A stretch of 7,991 bases of DNA from assembly GCA_043806415.1 (NCBI GenBank), contig JAZDHB010000114.1, positions 1 through 7,991 on the forward strand. The letters run 5' to 3'. Shown one piece after another: positions 5,602-7,991 of this stretch; position 1 is the stretch's first letter; each line of letters starts with the position of its first letter. This DNA comes from CAIXYX01 sp043806415. Lineage in GTDB: Archaea > Micrarchaeota > Micrarchaeia > Anstonellales > Anstonellaceae. The notes below the pieces were generated by a model. It was not told the DNA's origin, did not search any database, and saw only the letters and a list, made by a program, of their open reading frames with translations. Position numbers and translations under genes: made by a program.

Positions 5602-6699
5602 TTGACGCTGGAAGACAAACAATTGGAGGATCAGTTGCCCGCCGATCTCATCGTCTCCAAGGACGACGAGGAGCTTCTCAAATTCTTGGAACAGACCAAG
5701 CCCAAGATTTACGTGATCGGCACGGGCGGGTCCGGATGCAACACCCTCACGCGCATGTTCGAGGTGGGCATCGAGGGCGTGCAATTCGCGGCCATGAACA
5801 CCGACGTGCGCCACTTGGTGAAGATGCGCGCGAACCGCAAGCTGCTGCTGGGCAAGACCGTCACGAAAGGGATGGGCGCGGGCTCCAACCCGCAGGCCGG
5901 CGAGGCCGCGGCCAAGGAATCGGCCCCCGAGATCAAGGAGATGCTAAAAGACGCCAACATGGTGTTCGTCACCTGCGGCATGGGCGGCGGCACGGGCACC
6001 GGCTCGGCGCACGTCATCGCCGAGGCGGCCAAGACGGCCGGGGCGCTCACCATCGCGGTCGTGACGCTGCCGTTCGCCTCCGAGGGGCAGGTGCGCATGA
6101 AGAACGCCCTCGACGGGCTGGAGAAGCTGCGCCGGCAGGCCGACACGGTGATCGTGATCCCCAACGACAAGCTGCTCGCCATCGCGCCCGACCTGCCGCT
6201 CAACACGGCGTTCAAGGTGTGCGACGAGGTGCTGGCCGGCTCGGTCAAGTCCATCGCGGAACTGATCACGCGCGCGGGCCTCGTCAACCTCGACTTCGCG
6301 GATCTGAGGACCATCCTAACCTCGGCGGGCTGCGCCGTGGTCGGCGTGGGCGAGGCGTCGGTGGATGCCAAGCCCGAGGCGCGCTCGGCCATCGCCATCG
6401 ACATGGCGCTCAATTCGCCTTTGCTGGACGCGGACATCTCGACCGCGACCCGCGCGCTCGTCAACGTGACCGGCGGCGAGGACATGACGCTCAAGGAGGC
6501 GGAGTACATCGTCTCCGAGGTGTCCCGGCGCATCGAGCCGGGCGCGCACATCATCTGGGGCGCGCGCGTGGAGAAGAACGCCAAGAAGAGCACGCTGCGC
6601 GCGCTCGTGGTGATCGCGGGCGGCAAGTTCCCGCAGTACGAGGTCAGCAAGAACGCGCCGGCGCAGGCCGAGCAGCTCGACCTCGACCTCATCGCATGA
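5602..6699 (+). CDS. ftsZ: Cell division GTPase FtsZ
   Basis: FtsZ polymerises at midcell to form the division ring. The 365-aa sequence shows the nucleotide site in order: GTGGSGCNTL (40-49), NTD (66-68), the tubulin signature GGGTGTGS (128-135), and the T7 synergy loop NLDFADL (229-235) whose Asp residues activate GTP hydrolysis in the next subunit. The C-terminal activation domain follows, ending in a short acidic-hydrophobic tail (LDLDLIA) in the place where archaeal FtsZ carries its partner-binding peptide. An N-terminal extension of about 30 acidic residues precedes the fold, common in archaeal FtsZ. The start is TTG with GAGGTG 5 nt upstream. The secE-spt5 neighbours point to the archaeal FtsZ1 lineage, though a tree is needed. 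The gene is very GC-rich, which creates long false ORFs across it. Confidence 0.96.
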   Translation: MTLEDKQLEDQLPADLIVSKDDEELLKFLEQTKPKIYVIGTGGSGCNTLTRMFEVGIEGVQFAAMNTDVRHLVKMRANRKLLLGKTVTKGMGAGSNPQAGEAAAKESAPEIKEMLKDANMVFVTCGMGGGTGTGSAHVIAEAAKTAGALTIAVVTLPFASEGQVRMKNALDGLEKLRRQADTVIVIPNDKLLAIAPDLPLNTAFKVCDEVLAGSVKSIAELITRAGLVNLDFADLRTILTSAGCAVVGVGEASVDAKPEARSAIAIDMALNSPLLDADISTATRALVNVTGGEDMTLKEAEYIVSEVSRRIEPGAHIIWGARVEKNAKKSTLRALVVIAGGKFPQYEVSKNAPAQAEQLDLDLIA

Positions 6700-6744
6700 G
6701 GATGGGAACAAGTGGATCAGGAACGAAGCAAAACCGGGGACACG

Positions 6745-6768
6745 CATCGGCCGTCGAAACGGCCGATG
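6745..6768 (+). repeat. Stem-loop 1 of 3 in the ftsZ-secE gap
   Basis: CATCGGCCGT and ACGGCCGATG form a perfect 10-bp stem around a CGAA tetraloop. It starts 46 nt after the ftsZ stop. No T run follows, so it does not look like a simple terminator. Confidence 0.8.
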
Positions 6769-6770
6769 GT

Positions 6771-6798
6771 GCGCCATGAGCCCCGAGGGCTCATGTGC
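6771..6798 (+). repeat. Stem-loop 2 of 3 in the ftsZ-secE gap
   Basis: CATGAGCCC (6775-6783) pairs with GGGCTCATG (6787-6795) around a CGA loop, a perfect 9-bp stem. It can be extended by three more pairs (6771-6773 with 6796-6798) across one bulged base. An in-frame GTG (6795) that could extend SecE begins at the foot of this stem. Confidence 0.78.
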
Positions 6799-6816
6799 GG
6801 GGGGTTCGGACCCCCT
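6799..6816 (+). repeat. Stem-loop 3 of 3 in the ftsZ-secE gap
   Basis: GGGGGT (6800-6805) pairs with ACCCCC (6810-6815) around TCGG, plus a flanking G-U pair. The structure ends 23 nt before the secE ATG. The ribosome binding region (around 6826-6831) lies just outside it. Alternative pairings with the following CCGC are possible. Confidence 0.72.
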
Positions 6817-6839
6817 CCGCGGTTCCGAGGGATGACACG

Positions 6840-7010
6840 ATGTTCGACATATCTGTGGAATTGCGCAAGATGGTGCGCGTGCTCTCGGTGGCCACCCGGC
6901 CCCGGCAGAGGGAGTTCATGCGCATGGCCAAAGTGACGGCCGCGGGCATCATCCTCATCGGCCTCATCGGCGTGATCGTGTCGTTTTTGTTCGAGAGGAT
7001 ACTCAAGTGA
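6840..7010 (+). CDS. secE: Preprotein translocase subunit SecE (Sec61 gamma)
   Basis: This 56-aa single-span membrane protein clamps the SecY channel for protein export and insertion. Its layout is the family standard: an amphipathic helix (VELRKMVRVLSVATRP, residues 6-21), a basic stretch with R-Q-R-E-F, then one membrane helix (about residues 33-51, AAGIILIGLIGVIVSFLF), and a short ERILK tail. The length matches archaeal Sec61 gamma. ATG 6840 follows GAGG with a usual gap. A GTG at 6795 in frame would add 15 residues unlike the family, so it was not chosen. It lies between ftsZ and spt5, the order known from other archaea. Its distance from ftsZ (140 nt) is unusually long for this operon and is filled by three stem-loops. 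Confidence 0.93.
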   Translation: MFDISVELRKMVRVLSVATRPRQREFMRMAKVTAAGIILIGLIGVIVSFLFERILK

Positions 7011-7036
7011 GACGTGAACTTCAAGGTGTTGGACCT

Positions 7037-7501
7037 ATGGCTATTTTCATCTACCGGGTGACCGCCGGACAGGAGCGCGTGGTCATGGAAATGCTCGCGC
7101 GAAAAGTCAAGAGCGAGAACATGCAGATCTCCGCCGTCGTGTATTTCGAGGATCTGCGCGGCTACATGGTGGTGGAAGCCGACGACCAGCTCGCCGCGCG
7201 CGCGGCCGGGCTCAAGATCCCGCACATCAAGGGCGTGCTGGACAAGCCGGCCAACCTCGCGGACCTGGATTCGCTCCTGGCCGCCGCCAAGCCCGTCTCG
7301 ATGCAGGTGAAAAAGGGCGACACGGTGGAACTCATCTCCGGGCCGTTCAAGGGCGAGCGGGCCAAGATCATCCGCGTGGACGAGAACAAGGACGAGCTGA
7401 CGGTGGAACTGACCGAGGTGGCGGTGCCGATCCCGGTGACCATCAAGGCCAACACCATCAAGATATTCGCGCGGGCGGACGACGGCGAGAAGAAGGATTA
7501 G
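7037..7501 (+). CDS. spt5: Transcription elongation factor Spt5 (archaeal NusG homologue)
   Basis: Spt5 binds the clamp of RNA polymerase across the DNA cleft, keeps elongation processive and contacts ribosomes. The 154 aa hold the NGN domain (about 1-84; IFIYRVTAGQERVV at the start, RGYMVVEAD in the middle, and HIKGVLDKP near 63-71) and a KOW domain (about 90-142; VKKGDTVELISGPFKGE, then AKIIRVDENKDELTVEL). A short charged tail (DDGEKKD) ends the protein. I chose ATG 7037 because family members start with the first NGN strand and AGGTG lies 8 nt upstream. A GTG at 7007 overlapping the secE stop would add 10 residues. It is 26 nt after secE and closes the operon. No zinc-finger partner Spt4 is in the window. 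Confidence 0.94.
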   Translation: MAIFIYRVTAGQERVVMEMLARKVKSENMQISAVVYFEDLRGYMVVEADDQLAARAAGLKIPHIKGVLDKPANLADLDSLLAAAKPVSMQVKKGDTVELISGPFKGERAKIIRVDENKDELTVELTEVAVPIPVTIKANTIKIFARADDGEKKD

Positions 7502-7572
7502 GAGAAAGGGAAAACGCCCGCAAAAGGCAGGCCGGATGCCAAGATGACCGGCCCAAAAAAAGATTGAAACGG

Positions 7573-7615
7573 GGGCGCGCCGGCGCGCCCTCGTTTTATT
7601 TTTTCTTTCTTCCGA
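7573..7615 (+). terminator. Terminator of the ftsZ-secE-spt5 operon
   Basis: GGGCGCGCC and GGCGCGCCC (7573-7590) form a perfect 18-bp palindrome, followed by T-rich sequence (7594-7615) with runs of four and six T. It lies 72 nt after spt5. The pattern (GC-only stem, TCG, then T tract) resembles the terminator at 2263-2304. Confidence 0.75.
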
Positions 7616-7662
7616 TTCGCCATTCGCCCCGTTTGTCTGTTTTGTTTTTGCTGAACATCTTG

Positions 7663-7670
7663 TTTTTTAA
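7663..7670 (+). promoter_or_regulatory. TATA box of the AbrB-ACT gene (leaderless)
   Basis: TTTTTTAA is centred about 26 nt before ATG 7692, and no ribosome binding site lies between. This matches the leaderless layout of the pilin-like gene. Confidence 0.5.
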
Positions 7671-7691
7671 CCCCCAAAGCGTAGCCATGCC

Positions 7692-7991
7692 ATGGCTTCG
7701 TCCGAGATCGCCAAGCTCGACTCCAAAGGCAGGATCCTGATCCCATCTTCTTTCCGCTCGGCCCTGCGCCTCGGGATCGATTCCGAGGTGCTCATGCACC
7801 TGGACGAGTTGAACGCCGCTATCACTTTGACGCCGGCCAACGAGCGCGGCCTGGTTTCGATGACCATCGGCCTGTCCGACGCGCCCGGCAGCCTCGCACG
7901 GATGGCGAAGGTGCTGGCCGATGCCGGCGTGGATTTGGTTTCCTCGGAATCCCGGTCGGTTCACCGGGGGCAGAACGCCGAATGGCGGGTG
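7692..7991 (+). CDS. AbrB-ACT fusion regulator, N-terminal part (runs off right edge)
   Basis: One hundred codons are open to the edge. Residues 5-48 are an AbrB/SpoVT DNA-binding domain (IAKLDSKGRILIPSSFRSAL, then a hydrophobic strand VLMHLDEL and AITLTP). From about residue 54 an ACT domain begins: LVSMTIGLSDAPGSLARMAK has the strand, the D-x-P-G-x-L turn that lines ligand pockets, and the first helix, followed by DLVSSESR, where strand 2 is expected. ACT domains bind amino acids or similar small ligands, so this is probably a ligand-responsive DNA-binding regulator; what it binds or controls is not visible. ATG 7692 was chosen by frame and promoter distance. ATG 7687 is in another frame. 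The gene stands alone after the spt5 terminator. Confidence 0.82.
   Translation, partial: MASSEIAKLDSKGRILIPSSFRSALRLGIDSEVLMHLDELNAAITLTPANERGLVSMTIGLSDAPGSLARMAKVLADAGVDLVSSESRSVHRGQNAEWRV

Noticed and set aside
5709..6779. Long open frames on both strands over ftsZ (327 aa minus, 347 aa plus)
   Set aside because: They overlap the clear FtsZ frame; their composition (Ser/Ala/Arg-rich, no motifs) reflects third-position GC bias.
6799..6828. Possible tRNA T-arm in the GGGGGTTCGGACCCCC region
   Set aside because: No acceptor stem, anticodon arm or D-arm can be folded around it; the resemblance is limited to TTCG between complementary runs.
6712..6936. 74-aa plus-strand frame spanning the stem-loops and the start of secE
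   Set aside because: It crosses all three hairpins, is off-frame from SecE, and has a Pro/Arg/Cys-rich nonsense composition.
1..7991. CRISPR array, tRNA or rRNA gene, prophage or integrase attachment site
   Set aside because: I saw no regularly spaced repeats, no cloverleaf, no conserved rRNA stretches and no phage genes in either strand.

Overview
This window is archaeal. The evidence is a block of ftsZ, secE (Sec61 gamma) and spt5, a class III (archaeal pilin-type) signal peptide, TATA-box promoters placed for leaderless or short-leader transcripts, and GGTG-type ribosome binding sites. The coding DNA is GC-rich with strong G/C third positions, so long antisense and off-frame ORFs are common and meaningless. 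The lineage cannot be fixed from 8 kb. A high-GC euryarchaeal or DPANN-type archaeon (for example Diapherotrites or Micrarchaeota) is an inference only.

Layout. (1) 1-99, minus: the N-terminus of an AbrB/SpoVT-type DNA-binding protein that runs off the left edge. (2) 237-1333: an intact insertion sequence of about 1.1 kb with one DDE transposase, near-perfect 16-bp terminal inverted repeats and a 9-bp target duplication, lying in an intergenic region. (3) 1409-1741, plus: an unrecognised protein of about 110 aa with its own TATA box just beyond the IS end. (4) 1797-2219, plus: a small secreted or membrane-anchored pilin-like protein with a QSSAEF class III signal, probably leaderless. (5) 2263-2304: tandem hairpins with T-rich flanks on both sides, forming a terminator between convergent genes. 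(6) 2348-5446, minus: pyrD, pyrK and pyrC, a tightly spaced operon for de novo pyrimidine synthesis. (7) 5447-5601: a divergent promoter region. (8) 5602-7501, plus: ftsZ (TTG start), secE and spt5. The ftsZ-secE gap holds three consecutive stem-loops. (9) 7573-7615: a terminator. (10) 7692 to the edge, plus: the start of an AbrB-ACT fusion, a putative amino-acid-sensing regulator, probably leaderless.

How the genes work together. PyrC makes dihydroorotate. PyrD (class 1B, catalytic Cys) oxidises it to orotate, and PyrK (FAD plus 2Fe-2S) passes the electrons to NAD+. The divergent operon couples the division GTPase FtsZ with the protein-export channel subunit SecE and the transcription elongation factor Spt5, a linkage known in archaea. 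The left part (AbrB gene, IS, orphan gene, pilin-like gene) looks like the accessory and more variable part of the window.

No wholly new system is evident. The parts most worth following up are the triple stem-loop cluster in front of secE, the AbrB-ACT fusion, and the orphan gene whose upstream region has been separated by the IS.
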